Shown: positions 17,042-24,412, numbered from the stretch's first letter. The stretch: 24,412 nucleotides of DNA from Miltoncostaeales bacterium (GCA_030829765.1 JAUROO010000119.1:1-24412); one strand, 5' to 3'. A program made the numbers and translations. The notes: generated from the sequence alone by a model not told the origin.

Positions 17042-18291
17042 GCACCCAGACCACGCCGTTCTCCTCGATCGAGGAGGCCATCGACGACATCCGCGCCGGG
17101 CGGATGGTGGTGGTGGTGGACTCCGAGGATCGCGAGAACGAAGGCGACCTCGTGATCGCCGCCCAGTTCGCCACCCCGGACGCCGTCAACTTCATGATCA
17201 CCCACGGCCGCGGCCTGGTGTGCCTGGCGCTCACCGAGGAGCGCTGCGAGCACCTTGGCCTCATGCAGCAGGTGAAGCGCAACGAGACCCCGCTGGGCAC
17301 GGCCTTCACCGAGTCCATCGAGGCCCGCGAGGGCATCACCACCGGCATCAGCGCCCCCGATCGCTCGCGCACGATCATGGTGGCGGTGGACCCGGACTCC
17401 ACGGCCAGCGACCTCGTGAAGCCCGGCCACGTGTTCCCCCTGCGCGCCAAGCCCGGCGGGGTGCTCGAGCGCGCGGGGCACACCGAGGCCGCGGTGGACC
17501 TCGCGCGGATGGCCGGCCTCATCCCCGCTGGCGTCATCTGCGAGATCATGAAGGACGATGGCGAGATGGCCCGCGTGGATGACCTGATCGCCTACGCGCA
17601 GCGCCATGGCCTGCGGATGATCACCATCACCGACCTGATCGAGCACCGTCGCCGCACCGAGCGCCTGGTGGAGCGCGGCGCGGCGGTCCCGCTGCCCACC
17701 GAGTTCGGCGACTTCACGGCGGTCGGGTACACGTCGCTCGTGGACGGCAAGCACCACATGGCGCTGGTGAAGGGCGAGGTGGACGGCAAGCAGGACGTCC
17801 TCGTGCGCGTGCACTCCGAGTGCATGACCGGTGATGTGTTCGGCTCGCTCCGCTGTGACTGCGGTGACCAACTGCACGCCGCGCTGCGCATGATCGAGGC
17901 CGAGGGGCAGGGGGTGCTCCTGTATATCGCCCAGGAGGGGCGCGGCATCGGGCTCATCAACAAGCTCCGCGCCTATGAACTGCAGGACGCCGGGCGCGAC
18001 ACGGTCGAGGCCAACCTCGAGCTCGGGTTCCCGCCGGACCTGCGCGACTACGGCATCGGGGCGCAGATCCTCGTGGACCTGGGGCTCACCACCATCCGCC
18101 AGCTCACCAACAACCCCAAGAAGATCGTGGGGCTCGAGGGCTACGGGCTGAAGGTCGTGGAGCGCGTGCCGATCGAGGTGGAGCCCGGCGACCACAACGC
18201 CCGCTACCTGCAGACCAAGCGGGACAAGATGGGGCACATCCTGCACCACAACGGGCTGGATCTGGACGCCTCGGGGGACGGGGACCGGTAG
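17038..18291 (+). CDS. ribBA: Bifunctional DHBP synthase / GTP cyclohydrolase II RibBA
   Basis: Supplies both precursors of riboflavin: RibB makes 3,4-dihydroxy-2-butanone-4-phosphate from ribulose-5-phosphate, and RibA opens GTP. Numbered from CTG 17038 (417 residues): RibB acidic loop DRENEGDL (31-38), [11 protein letters not shown] (145-155) and [12 protein letters not shown] (190-201). RibA has zinc cysteines C262, C273 and C275 in HSEC...RCDCG, then EGRGIGL (300-306) and NNPKK (358-362). The first in-frame ATG (17104) would remove [18 protein letters not shown], a standard RibB N-terminus. CTG 17038 restores it, overlaps the ribE stop as CTGA and has a strong SD. Confidence 0.95.
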   Translation: MSTQTTPFSSIEEAIDDIRAGRMVVVVDSEDRENEGDLVIAAQFATPDAVNFMITHGRGLVCLALTEERCEHLGLMQQVKRNETPLGTAFTESIEAREGITTGISAPDRSRTIMVAVDPDSTASDLVKPGHVFPLRAKPGGVLERAGHTEAAVDLARMAGLIPAGVICEIMKDDGEMARVDDLIAYAQRHGLRMITITDLIEHRRRTERLVERGAAVPLPTEFGDFTAVGYTSLVDGKHHMALVKGEVDGKQDVLVRVHSECMTGDVFGSLRCDCGDQLHAALRMIEAEGQGVLLYIAQEGRGIGLINKLRAYELQDAGRDTVEANLELGFPPDLRDYGIGAQILVDLGLTTIRQLTNNPKKIVGLEGYGLKVVERVPIEVEPGDHNARYLQTKRDKMGHILHHNGLDLDASGDGDR

Positions 18292-18299
18292 GCGCTCCC

Positions 18300-20108
18300 G
18301 TGCGCGCCGGCGGGCGGCCCGGGCGGGTGGCGATGCCTGCCGTCGGCAGTCCCCGCTGGGCGGTGCGCATGCTGGCGCTGGCCCTGGCCTTCGCGGCCGC
18401 CGACGCGCTCTCCTCGCTGACCTCGGGTCCCGGCAGTGGGGTGGCCGGTATCTGGATCCCCGGGGGGATCGGTCTCGCCGGGCTACTCGTTGGCGGCCTC
18501 ACGCTGTGGCCGGGGCTGGTTGCCGGCGGGCTCGCCGCGGCGCCCGCCTACGGTGCTGTGGGGGCGGCCACGGTCCCGGTGGTCGCTGCGAATACCGTGG
18601 CGGTGGTCGCCGCGGCGTGGGCCATCGGGCGCCTCGGCACCGACCCGCGCCTGGGCCGGTTGTCCGACGTCGCGCGGCTGGCGGTCGGGAGCATTGCGGG
18701 CGGGGTGCCCTTCGGCGTGCTGGGGGTGGTGGCGCTGCTCGCGCTCGGGCCGGCGCAGGAGGGCGGCACGGCGGTGGTCGTCACCCTGTGGACGCTCTCC
18801 ACGGTGACGGGCTTCGTGGTGGTCGGCGCCGCCCTCGCCGTGCTCATCCTCCGCCGGCGCGAGCGGATGCCGGGGCAGCGGGTGGTCGAGGTGGTGGTGG
18901 GCCTCGCGCTTGCAGCCGGGCTCGCGGCCGAGGTGTTCGTGGGGGGCTCCGGGGCGCTCATGCTGCCCCTGTTCCTGGTGGTGGCGGTGGTGGCCGGACG
19001 CGGGGGGCCGCGCGCCGCCGCACTGGTATCGCTCACCCTGTTCGGGTTCGCGGCGTCATCGGTGCTGGCCGGGGGCGGCCCGTTCGGCGGCGAAGGCCTC
19101 GAAGGGCGGTCCCTCACCTACCAGACGGCCGCCCTCGCAATGGCGCTCGGCGTGCTGCTCATCGGCGCGATCGGCTCGGGCGAGCCGGGAAGCGCTCCGG
19201 GCACCCCCGGCGCCGCGCTGGCGTTCGTCATGCTCGCCGGCGCCGGCGCGGGGCTCGGCCTCAGCGAGGCCGTGGTCACGCCCGAACTCATCACCCGCGT
19301 GCCCAAGCCGCAGGTGACGCTGGTCTCGATGCTGGTGGCCCTGGTGATCGTGGTCGGGGCGCTCGCCGGCACCGGCATGCGCGCGCATGTCTCCGGGGTA
19401 CGCTCCGCGAGCCGGTCGTGGTGGGTGCTCGTGGTCCTCGCGGGCGCCGCGCTGTTCGGGACGGAGGAGCTCTTCCTGCTGTCCCTGGCGGACATCGAGG
19501 TGACCCGCGCCCTGGTGCTCGCGAGTCTCGCGCCCATCATGCTGCTGGTGCTCGGCCTCGCACGGGGCGACCTGCCGCTGTCATGGCGCGCAGGCGCCGC
19601 GCTCGTCCTGGTGCTCGCGGGCTTCTATGCGGTGACGCCGGGGGAGGGGTGGCTCGAGGGCACGACGGCCGCCGGTGTGTGGCTGGGGGTGGGCTCGTCC
19701 GCCTGCGCCGCGGTGCTCGTGCTCGCGCTGGCCGGGTGCCGGCGGAGTGGGCCGGTGGGGCCGACGGTGGCCGGGGCGCTCATGGTGTCTTCCGTGGGTG
19801 CCGCCATCCTGTGCGCGGCGCTGGGCGTGCTGCCGGGTCCATCCCTGTGGGGGTCGGAGGCGGTGATTGGCGGCATTGCCTACGTCGGGGTGCTCGGTGC
19901 GCTGCTCCCGCTGCTGGCCTCCACGTGGGCACTTCCGCGCATCGGTGCCCTGCGGGTATCGCTGTTCGAGGTGCTGTCACCCATCATCGGCGTGGTGGCG
20001 GCCCTCGCGTGGAGCGGAGGTGCCCTGGATGCCTGGCAGGCAGCCGGCATCCTTCTGCTGGCCACGGGACTCGTCATCGGCGCGCGGTTGCACGCCACCG
20101 GGCACTAG
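18300..20108 (+). CDS. Polytopic membrane protein, MASE1-like region fused to EamA-like transporter region
   Basis: A 602-residue, very hydrophobic protein with roughly 18-20 predicted membrane segments by eye. The N-terminal half (about 24-290) resembles the MASE1 sensory membrane domain: IWIPGGIGLAGLLVGGLTLW (51-70) matches its WPPaGlaLA...lWP core. The C-terminal half (about 300-598) looks like an EamA/DMT transporter. Its end, YVGVLGALLPLLASTWALPR followed by FEVLSPIIGVVAALAWSGG, is a typical second EamA repeat. It starts 8 bases after ribBA (GTG 18300; ATG 18333 is an alternative), so it is probably co-transcribed with the riboflavin genes. Some EamA proteins (RibN) carry riboflavin, which makes a flavin transporter a reasonable but unproven guess. 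The stop overlaps the opposing hydrolase gene. Confidence 0.8.
   Translation: MRAGGRPGRVAMPAVGSPRWAVRMLALALAFAAADALSSLTSGPGSGVAGIWIPGGIGLAGLLVGGLTLWPGLVAGGLAAAPAYGAVGAATVPVVAANTVAVVAAAWAIGRLGTDPRLGRLSDVARLAVGSIAGGVPFGVLGVVALLALGPAQEGGTAVVVTLWTLSTVTGFVVVGAALAVLILRRRERMPGQRVVEVVVGLALAAGLAAEVFVGGSGALMLPLFLVVAVVAGRGGPRAAALVSLTLFGFAASSVLAGGGPFGGEGLEGRSLTYQTAALAMALGVLLIGAIGSGEPGSAPGTPGAALAFVMLAGAGAGLGLSEAVVTPELITRVPKPQVTLVSMLVALVIVVGALAGTGMRAHVSGVRSASRSWWVLVVLAGAALFGTEELFLLSLADIEVTRALVLASLAPIMLLVLGLARGDLPLSWRAGAALVLVLAGFYAVTPGEGWLEGTTAAGVWLGVGSSACAAVLVLALAGCRRSGPVGPTVAGALMVSSVGAAILCAALGVLPGPSLWGSEAVIGGIAYVGVLGALLPLLASTWALPRIGALRVSLFEVLSPIIGVVAALAWSGGALDAWQAAGILLLATGLVIGARLHATGH
20105..20108. other. 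Shared CTAG: overlapping stop codons of convergent genes
   Basis: The palindrome CTAG gives the TAG stop of the membrane protein gene (20106-20108, plus) and the TAG stop of the hydrolase gene (20105-20107, minus). Only a 4-bp GGGC/GCCC stem surrounds it, so there is no intrinsic terminator between the genes. Confidence 0.9.
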
Positions 20109-21937
20109 CCCAGGGGTATGCGCACGGCCACGCCGCCGATGGTGCCCGTGTAGGCGCGCTCGCCGCCCCGGGCGAGCGTGAGGGTGCCGTCCCACGACCC
20201 CGGGCCGCTGACCCGCACCGACCCCTGGAACGTGCTGCCGTTGAACCGAAGGGTTCCGGTGATCGACACGCCGCGCACCGCGCTGAAGCGCGAGAACGCG
20301 ATGGCCTCCCCGAACACGCCGCGGGGGCGCGCCAATCCGCCGCGGATGCCCGGCAGGGCATCCAGCCCGGATTCGGTGGCGGCATCCATGGCGAGCACGC
20401 CGTCCTGGATGGCCCGGCGCGCGGCGGCTGCCACGCGACCGGCGGTGCCCGGCGCACCGCTCGGCGCGGTCGCGCCCAGGGTGGCCGGTGGCACGGGGAT
20501 GGGGGTGGGGACCGGTGCCTCGCGGTTGCAGGCCGCAGTTGACACGCGTCGGCCCGAGAGGACGTTGCGCAGCTGGGTGCGGGCGCAGGGATAGGTGTAG
20601 AGCAATGAGTGCCCGGCCCCGGGTGCCACCAGCACCTGACCGAGCGGTGCGCGCGCGGCCACCGCCCGGGCGGACTCCACGGGTGTGCGCAGGTCCTGGC
20701 CGCCATCCATCAGCAGGGTCGGCACCGCGGGCAGGGGGCCGGGGGCGAGCGGATCGATGGCGGCGTCGGGCCACTTCGTGCAGCTCTCCGCCGATCCGCC
20801 CGGCACGGCATTGGCGGCGGTGAAGGGGGCGAACGCCGCGGGGCCCGCCTGCGCGGCGGACGCCGCGAGCAGCGCGGGTCGTGCCTCCAGGGGCGTGGCA
20901 GAGGTCCATGGCAGGGCCATGTCCGCGCAGGTGGTGGCGTAGAAGAGCGCGGATGACAGCTCGGACGGCGGCGCGGCCGTGCCGGCATCCGCGAGCGTCG
21001 ACAGCCGCAGCAATGGCGCCGGGTCACCGGTGCGCGCCGCCCGGGCGGCCCCCGGCCACATTGCACGGGCGGTGGGGCTGAGGTCACCCACGGCGAGCAG
21101 CGCCGGCAGGTCGCCCTGGTTCCCCGGCCCGCCGAGGGAGGTCCGCACCGTGCGGCCGGTCTCGGTGGCGCGCATGCCCCGGATGGATCGCGTCGCGGTG
21201 ATCTGCACCAGCGCCGAGATGTCGGCCACCGGATCGGGCGTGATGCCGCGGCAGCGCCCGCGGGCGCACAGGTCACGCAGGGCCGGGGCGACGCGCTGGT
21301 GGAAGGGCACCTCGAGCCCGTTGAAGGTCGCCGGATCCACCACGGAGTCCATGACCAGATGGGTGACGCGCGACGGGAACCGCTGCGCGTAGTACTGCGT
21401 CACGTATGTGCCGTAGGAGATTCCGCCGAGGGCGAACGCCGGCACGCCGAGGCCGTCGCGCAGGGACTCGAGGTCCAGCACGCTGTCGCGGGTGGCGTAC
21501 ATGGCGCGGTCGGGGCCCAGCTGCACGGCGCAGCGCCCGATGGCATCCACCGACCCGTCGGAGTCGCGCCCGTCCAGTGCAGGGCATGTGAGCGCCCCCT
21601 TACCCGTGCCGCGCTGGTCCAGCATCACCAGGTCCCATCCCGGGATGGCGGCGGCCACCGGGTCATCGGGGGTGATGGGCGTGCCCGCCTGTCCCGGCCC
21701 GCCGGCCAGCAGCACCAGCACGCCACGGCGGCTGCCGCGGGTGGCCAGGCGCTCCACGTGCAGCGGCAGCGTTCCGCGGCCGGGTGCGGCATGGTCGAGC
21801 GGCACCTCGAGGGTGCCGCACTGCACGGGCGCGCGCCCGGCGCAGGTGGAGAACGAGATGGGCGCTGCTGTCGCCGTGCCCGCGGCGACGCCCAGTGAGG
21901 CGGCCACGACGGCGAGCACGGTGGGGGGTCGGATCAC
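20105..21937 (-). CDS. Secreted alpha/beta hydrolase, TAP-like (tripeptidyl aminopeptidase family)
   Basis: A 610-residue exported protein starting at GTG 21937: signal peptide with a hydrophobic core (about 5-24), cut near ATAA. Motifs: GGPGQAG (79-85, oxyanion region), DQRGTGKG (107-114), the nucleophile elbow GGISYG (171-176, S174), Asp in MDGGQDLRTP (D415) and His in GAGHS (H443). This is the layout of the TAP/prolyl aminopeptidase-like hydrolases. Ten cysteines in the mature part suggest disulfides. After the catalytic domain come a Pro-rich linker (about 474-484) and about 125 further residues ending in a beta-rich region (NGSTFQGSVRV, YTGTIGGVAVRI) that I do not recognise. The substrate is unknown. 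Upstream in-frame codons overlap ribH antisense and are not coding. Confidence 0.88.
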   Translation of the reverse strand: MIRPPTVLAVVAASLGVAAGTATAAPISFSTCAGRAPVQCGTLEVPLDHAAPGRGTLPLHVERLATRGSRRGVLVLLAGGPGQAGTPITPDDPVAAAIPGWDLVMLDQRGTGKGALTCPALDGRDSDGSVDAIGRCAVQLGPDRAMYATRDSVLDLESLRDGLGVPAFALGGISYGTYVTQYYAQRFPSRVTHLVMDSVVDPATFNGLEVPFHQRVAPALRDLCARGRCRGITPDPVADISALVQITATRSIRGMRATETGRTVRTSLGGPGNQGDLPALLAVGDLSPTARAMWPGAARAARTGDPAPLLRLSTLADAGTAAPPSELSSALFYATTCADMALPWTSATPLEARPALLAASAAQAGPAAFAPFTAANAVPGGSAESCTKWPDAAIDPLAPGPLPAVPTLLMDGGQDLRTPVESARAVAARAPLGQVLVAPGAGHSLLYTYPCARTQLRNVLSGRRVSTAACNREAPVPTPIPVPPATLGATAPSGAPGTAGRVAAAARRAIQDGVLAMDAATESGLDALPGIRGGLARPRGVFGEAIAFSRFSAVRGVSITGTLRFNGSTFQGSVRVSGPGSWDGTLTLARGGERAYTGTIGGVAVRIPLG

Positions 21938-21999
21938 GCGGTGAGCATGGCAGACGGCGGAGGTCCGCCGACCCCTGCCGGTCCGGCCGCGCCGCCGCG

Positions 22000-22005
22000 T
22001 AGCCT
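22000..22005 (+). promoter_or_regulatory. Possible -10 box for a leaderless ribH transcript
   Basis: TAGCCT lies 8 bases before the ribH ATG (22014), which has no SD. It is the same hexamer as in the strong promoter at 9481-9486. ribH is cut off from the other rib genes by an opposing gene, so it needs its own promoter, which raises confidence. No good -35 is seen. Confidence 0.45.
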
Positions 22006-22013
22006 TACGCGCC

Positions 22014-22523
22014 ATGGCACGCACCGACCCCGCTCCTCCCGCCGAGAGGCTCACGCGCCCCGATGCGCGCATCGCCGCCGTCGTCGCCGGCTTCCATCGT
22101 GGCATTGCCGAGTCACTGCTCCGTGGTGCCATCGCGCGCCTGGACGAGAGCGGATTGCCCGGGGACCACGTGGACGTCCACTGGATCCCCGGTGCATACG
22201 AGGCACCGGCCGCCGCCGCTGCGCTCGCGGCCACGGGGCGCTACGCGGCCGTGATGGCCCTGGGCGCGGTCATCCGCGGCGAGACGGCGCACTTCGAGTA
22301 CGTGTGCGACGCCGCGGCGCACGGCCTGATGCGCGTGTCGCTCGACACCGGAGTGCCCTGCGCATTCGGCATCCTCACCTGCGACACCATGGCGCAGGCG
22401 GAGGCCCGGGCGGGCGGGGACAAGGGCAACAAGGGCGACGAGGCCGCGGATGCAGCCGTGTCGATGATCAACCTGCTGGTCGCCGCCCGGGCCATGGGCC
22501 CGGCAGGCGCGGGCCGGTCCTAG
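22014..22523 (+). CDS. ribH: 6,7-dimethyl-8-ribityllumazine synthase
   Basis: Condenses the RibD/phosphatase product with the RibB product to give lumazine, the substrate of RibE; it normally forms pentamers or 60-mer capsids. The 169-residue protein has AGFHRGI (25-31, aromatic residue F27 of the active site), IPGAYEAP (58-65, usually VPGAFEIP), [14 protein letters not shown] (84-97, catalytic H93), [17 protein letters not shown] (118-134) and [10 protein letters not shown] (139-148). The start ATG has no SD and is probably leaderless. Unlike ribD, ribE and ribBA, it stands apart, after an opposing gene. Its stop overlaps that of rpmB. Confidence 0.96.
   Translation: MARTDPAPPAERLTRPDARIAAVVAGFHRGIAESLLRGAIARLDESGLPGDHVDVHWIPGAYEAPAAAAALAATGRYAAVMALGAVIRGETAHFEYVCDAAAHGLMRVSLDTGVPCAFGILTCDTMAQAEARAGGDKGNKGDEAADAAVSMINLLVAARAMGPAGAGRS
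22520..22523. other. Shared CTAG: overlapping stop codons of convergent ribH and rpmB
   Basis: The palindrome CTAG supplies the ribH stop (22521-22523, plus) and the rpmB stop (22520-22522, minus). This is the same arrangement as at 20105-20108. No hairpin terminator is evident on either side. Confidence 0.9.
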
Positions 22524-22720
22524 GCGCCGGAGACGGCCTTCTGCACCTTGCCGGCCTTCAGGCAGCGGGTGCAGACGTACGCGCGGGTGGGCGTGCCGTC
22601 GACGACGATGCGGACCTTCTGCAGGTTCGGGTCGAAGCGTCGGGACGTCGCGCGCATCGAGTGACTGCGGTTGTTGCCGAACGCAGGGCCCTTGCCGCAG
22701 GACGTGCAAACCTTCGCCAT
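22520..22720 (-). CDS. rpmB: 50S ribosomal protein L28
   Basis: Small ribosomal protein of 66 residues. It starts [20 protein letters not shown], the classic L28 N-terminus, followed by [14 protein letters not shown] and [15 protein letters not shown]. It is the zinc-ribbon form, with paired CxxC motifs (C5/C8 and C49/C52). I choose the ATG at 22720, the conserved first residue; an in-frame GTG three codons upstream (22729) is less likely because GAGGT sits only 2 bases from it. From the ATG, GAGGT is 11 bases away. It is divergent from recG, a neighbour it has in many bacteria, and convergent with ribH. Confidence 0.96.
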   Translation of the reverse strand: MAKVCTSCGKGPAFGNNRSHSMRATSRRFDPNLQKVRIVVDGTPTRAYVCTRCLKAGKVQKAVSGA

Positions 22721-22752
22721 GTCGACCACTTACCTCGGGTAGGGGAAACGGG

Positions 22753-22769
22753 GTGGCGCCGGGCGCCAC
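22753..22769. repeat. 17-bp dyad in the rpmB-recG gap (rpmB-proximal)
   Basis: Perfect inverted repeat with 8-bp arms GTGGCGCC / GGCGCCAC around one central G (22761). It lies 33-49 bases upstream of the rpmB ATG, so it may be a hairpin in the rpmB leader or a protein-binding site. No T-run follows on either strand, which argues against a terminator. Confidence 0.5.
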
Positions 22770-22787
22770 GACCCGGGCACGATGCCA

Positions 22788-22804
22788 CAACCGGGCGCCG
22801 GTTG
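22788..22804. repeat. 17-bp dyad in the rpmB-recG gap (recG-proximal)
   Basis: Perfect inverted repeat CAACCGG / CCGGTTG with a 3-base centre (22795-22797). Its right edge is 5 bases before the chosen recG GTG (22810). Its centre is 35 bp from that of the other dyad. Position and symmetry fit an operator between divergent genes, but no regulator is identified. Confidence 0.5.
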
Positions 22805-22809
22805 CCAGC

Positions 22810-24412
22810 GTGAGCGTGCCGGACGACGCATTCGGGGCCGCTCCCGCCTCAGCGGGGGCGGGCGCACGCCCCCAGCGGCCGGGCCCGGGCTGGTGGAATG
22901 CTCCTCTCACCGACTTGCCCGGCGTGGGGCCCGCGACCGCCCGCCGGGCATCCGCGATCGGCCTGGCCACCATCGCCGATCTGGCTGAGCACCTGCCCTC
23001 GCGCTACCTGTCCTACGACGCCGCGCGGCCCATCGCGGACCTCGTGGATGGCGAGGAGGCCACCATCCGCGTGGTGCTGGAGTCCATCGCGGTGGTGCCC
23101 ACCCGCAGACGCGGCTTGCGCATCGTGCGCGCCCGGGTGCGCGACGACAGCGGGACAATCACGGCTATGTGGTTCAACCAGGCGTACCTGGCGGGCGTGC
23201 TGCAGCCCGGGGACGAGCTGATGATCCGCGGGCAGGTGTCGCTGCGTCCGCAGCGGCAGGTGACGGTGAAGGCGCACGAGGTCCTCGGCTCAGGTGCCAC
23301 CGCCGGAGTGCACACCGAGGGGCTCGTGCCGGTATACCGCGCCACGGAGGAGCTGCCCGCCCGCAGGCTGCGCGAGATGGTGGATGCCGCGCGCCCGCTG
23401 CTGCGGGCGGCCCCCGAGGTGCTCCCCGCGTGGATGCGCGCCCGTATCGGCCTGCCCACACGTGCGGATGCGCTGATGGCCCTGCACTTCCCCCGGAACC
23501 CCCGCGACCCGCGGGCCGGGCGCCGCCGACTGGCATTCGAGGAGCTCCTGGTCCTGCAACTCGGGCTTCTCGCGGTGCGCCGGCACGAGGAGCACGCGCG
23601 ACGCGCACGGGTGCTCCGCGCCACGGGCACCCTCACCCATGCCGTGCGGGATGCCCTGCCGTTCACCCTCACGGCCGAGCAGGAACGGGTGCTGCGGCAG
23701 GTGGGCCGGGACCTCGCTCGCGAACGGCCCATGCGGCGGCTGCTGCAGGGCGAGGTGGGCGCCGGCAAGACGGTGGTGGCGGCCCTGGCGTGCGCGCAGG
23801 CGGTGGAGGCCGGTGCGCAGGCGGCCATCCTGGTGCCCACCGAGACGCTGGCCGAGCAGCACATCCGCACACTGCGCGACCTCCTCGGCCCGGCCGGCGT
23901 GGAGCCGGTGCTCATCACCGGCAGCGTGCCGCGCGCCGAGCGGGAGCGCCGCGAGATGGCCGTGGCAACCGGCACGGCGCAGGTGGTGGTGGGCACCCAG
24001 GCGCTGCTGGTGGGCGGCGTGCGGTTTCGCGACCTGGGCCTGGTGGTGGTGGACGAGCAGCACCGGTTCGGCGTGGAGCAGCGGCAGGCGCTCGCCGAGC
24101 AGGCGGGATCAGGCGCCGACGCCGCTCACCTGCTCTATATGACCGCCACCCCGATCCCCCGCACGCTGGCCCTCACCGCGTACGGCGACCTGCGGGTGTC
24201 GGCCATCCGCGGGCGCCCGCCCGGCCGCCGCGACATCGCCACGCGGTGGGTGCGCGAGGAGCAGCGGGAGGATGCCTACGAGGCCGTGCGGGCAGAGTTG
24301 CGACGGGGGCGGCAGGCGTACGTCATCTGCCCGCTGGTCAGCGCCAACGATGCCGGCACGCCCGCGCGCTCGGCGGTGGATGAAGCCCGTGCGCTGGCCG
24401 AGGGTCCCCTCC
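22810..24412 (+). CDS. recG: ATP-dependent DNA helicase RecG (3' end beyond the window)
   Basis: RecG remodels stalled forks and branched DNA intermediates. The frame is open to the window end, giving 534 residues. After a Pro/Ala-rich leader come LTDLPGVGPATARR (30-43) and the wedge/OB region, with HLPSRYLSYD (62-71) and RIVRARVRDDSGTITAMWFNQ (about 101-121). The helicase core has GEVGAGKT (314-321, Walker A), DEQHRFG (415-421, Walker B) and TATPIPRT (445-452). I chose GTG 22810; GTG 22816 and TTG 22913 are alternatives, and none has a clear SD. It diverges from rpmB across an 89-base gap with two dyads. The missing 3' part would hold the rest of helicase domain 2. Confidence 0.95.
   Translation, partial: MSVPDDAFGAAPASAGAGARPQRPGPGWWNAPLTDLPGVGPATARRASAIGLATIADLAEHLPSRYLSYDAARPIADLVDGEEATIRVVLESIAVVPTRRRGLRIVRARVRDDSGTITAMWFNQAYLAGVLQPGDELMIRGQVSLRPQRQVTVKAHEVLGSGATAGVHTEGLVPVYRATEELPARRLREMVDAARPLLRAAPEVLPAWMRARIGLPTRADALMALHFPRNPRDPRAGRRRLAFEELLVLQLGLLAVRRHEEHARRARVLRATGTLTHAVRDALPFTLTAEQERVLRQVGRDLARERPMRRLLQGEVGAGKTVVAALACAQAVEAGAQAAILVPTETLAEQHIRTLRDLLGPAGVEPVLITGSVPRAERERREMAVATGTAQVVVGTQALLVGGVRFRDLGLVVVDEQHRFGVEQRQALAEQAGSGADAAHLLYMTATPIPRTLALTAYGDLRVSAIRGRPPGRRDIATRWVREEQREDAYEAVRAELRRGRQAYVICPLVSANDAGTPARSAVDEARALAEGPL

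Noticed and set aside
15247..18249. 1000-residue open frame on the minus strand
   Set aside because: It lies antisense to rpe, ribD, ribE and ribBA, which are secure. It is Arg/His/Gly-rich with no domain, as expected for antisense frames in GC-rich DNA.
20100..20111. Hairpin terminator between the membrane protein and hydrolase genes
   Set aside because: Only a 4-bp stem (GGGC/GCCC) with no T-run on either strand.
18506..20542. 678-residue open frame on the plus strand
   Set aside because: Out-of-frame shadow of the membrane protein that runs on into the antisense of the hydrolase; Arg/Gly/Ala-rich with no homology.
21938..22013. FMN riboswitch upstream of ribH, or ahead of ribD
   Set aside because: The ribH gap is only 76 bases with no FMN-aptamer conserved segments, and ribD overlaps rpe with no gap at all.
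21938..22234. N-terminal extension of the hydrolase frame back to 22234
   Set aside because: The extra codons are antisense to ribH and have no homology; the signal peptide begins naturally at GTG 21937.

Overview
This window is very GC-rich, densely packed bacterial chromosome with almost no intergenic space. Nearly all of it is core metabolism and information-processing genes. The gene order (cmk-plsC-der-gpsA; metK-priA-def-fmt-rsmB-rpe-ribD-ribE-ribBA-ribH; rpmB next to recG) and a DUF3352-type lipoprotein suggest a high-GC Actinomycetota member, possibly of class Thermoleophilia. That placement is an inference from gene content and synteny; no rRNA or other decisive marker is present.

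Layout. (1) Bases 1-4152: the 3' end of aroA, then cmk, plsC, der and gpsA, joined by 4-base ATGA/GTGA stop-start overlaps, so probably one translationally coupled operon. (2) 4258-5934: a DUF3352 lipoprotein with its own ribosome binding site, followed by a clear intrinsic terminator (5963-5992). (3) 6050-9461: metK and priA. (4) 9522-11770: an accessory pair consisting of an unrecognised protein that may be a degenerate PD-(D/E)XK-fold protein, preceded by the best promoter in the window, and a membrane-anchored Ser/Thr kinase with an unrecognised extracellular domain. (5) 11798-18291: def, fmt, rsmB, rpe, ribD, ribE and ribBA. (6) 18300-20108: a polytopic membrane protein that reads as a MASE1-like half fused to an EamA-like half, next to ribBA. 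(7) 20105-21937, minus strand: a secreted TAP-like alpha/beta hydrolase. (8) 22014-22523: ribH. (9) 22520-22720, minus strand: rpmB. (10) 22810 to the end: recG, cut by the window edge.

Together the genes serve aromatic amino acid, CMP/dCMP, phospholipid, SAM and flavin synthesis, formylation and deformylation of nascent proteins, ribosome assembly and rRNA methylation, and replication restart. The riboflavin pathway is complete (ribD, ribE, ribBA, ribH), but ribH is separated from the rest by the membrane protein and the opposing hydrolase gene.

I found no defence island, CRISPR array, mobile element, prophage, tRNA or rRNA. The most interesting signals are: three genes (ribBA, priA, kinase) whose conserved N-termini extend upstream of any ATG/GTG/TTG, with a convincing CTG start in ribBA; the MASE1-EamA fusion; short TAnCCT boxes 6-8 bases before def, rpe and ribH that suggest leaderless transcripts; two convergent gene pairs that both end in a shared CTAG; and two 17-bp dyads between rpmB and recG. 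No gene-free stretch exceeds about 115 bases.
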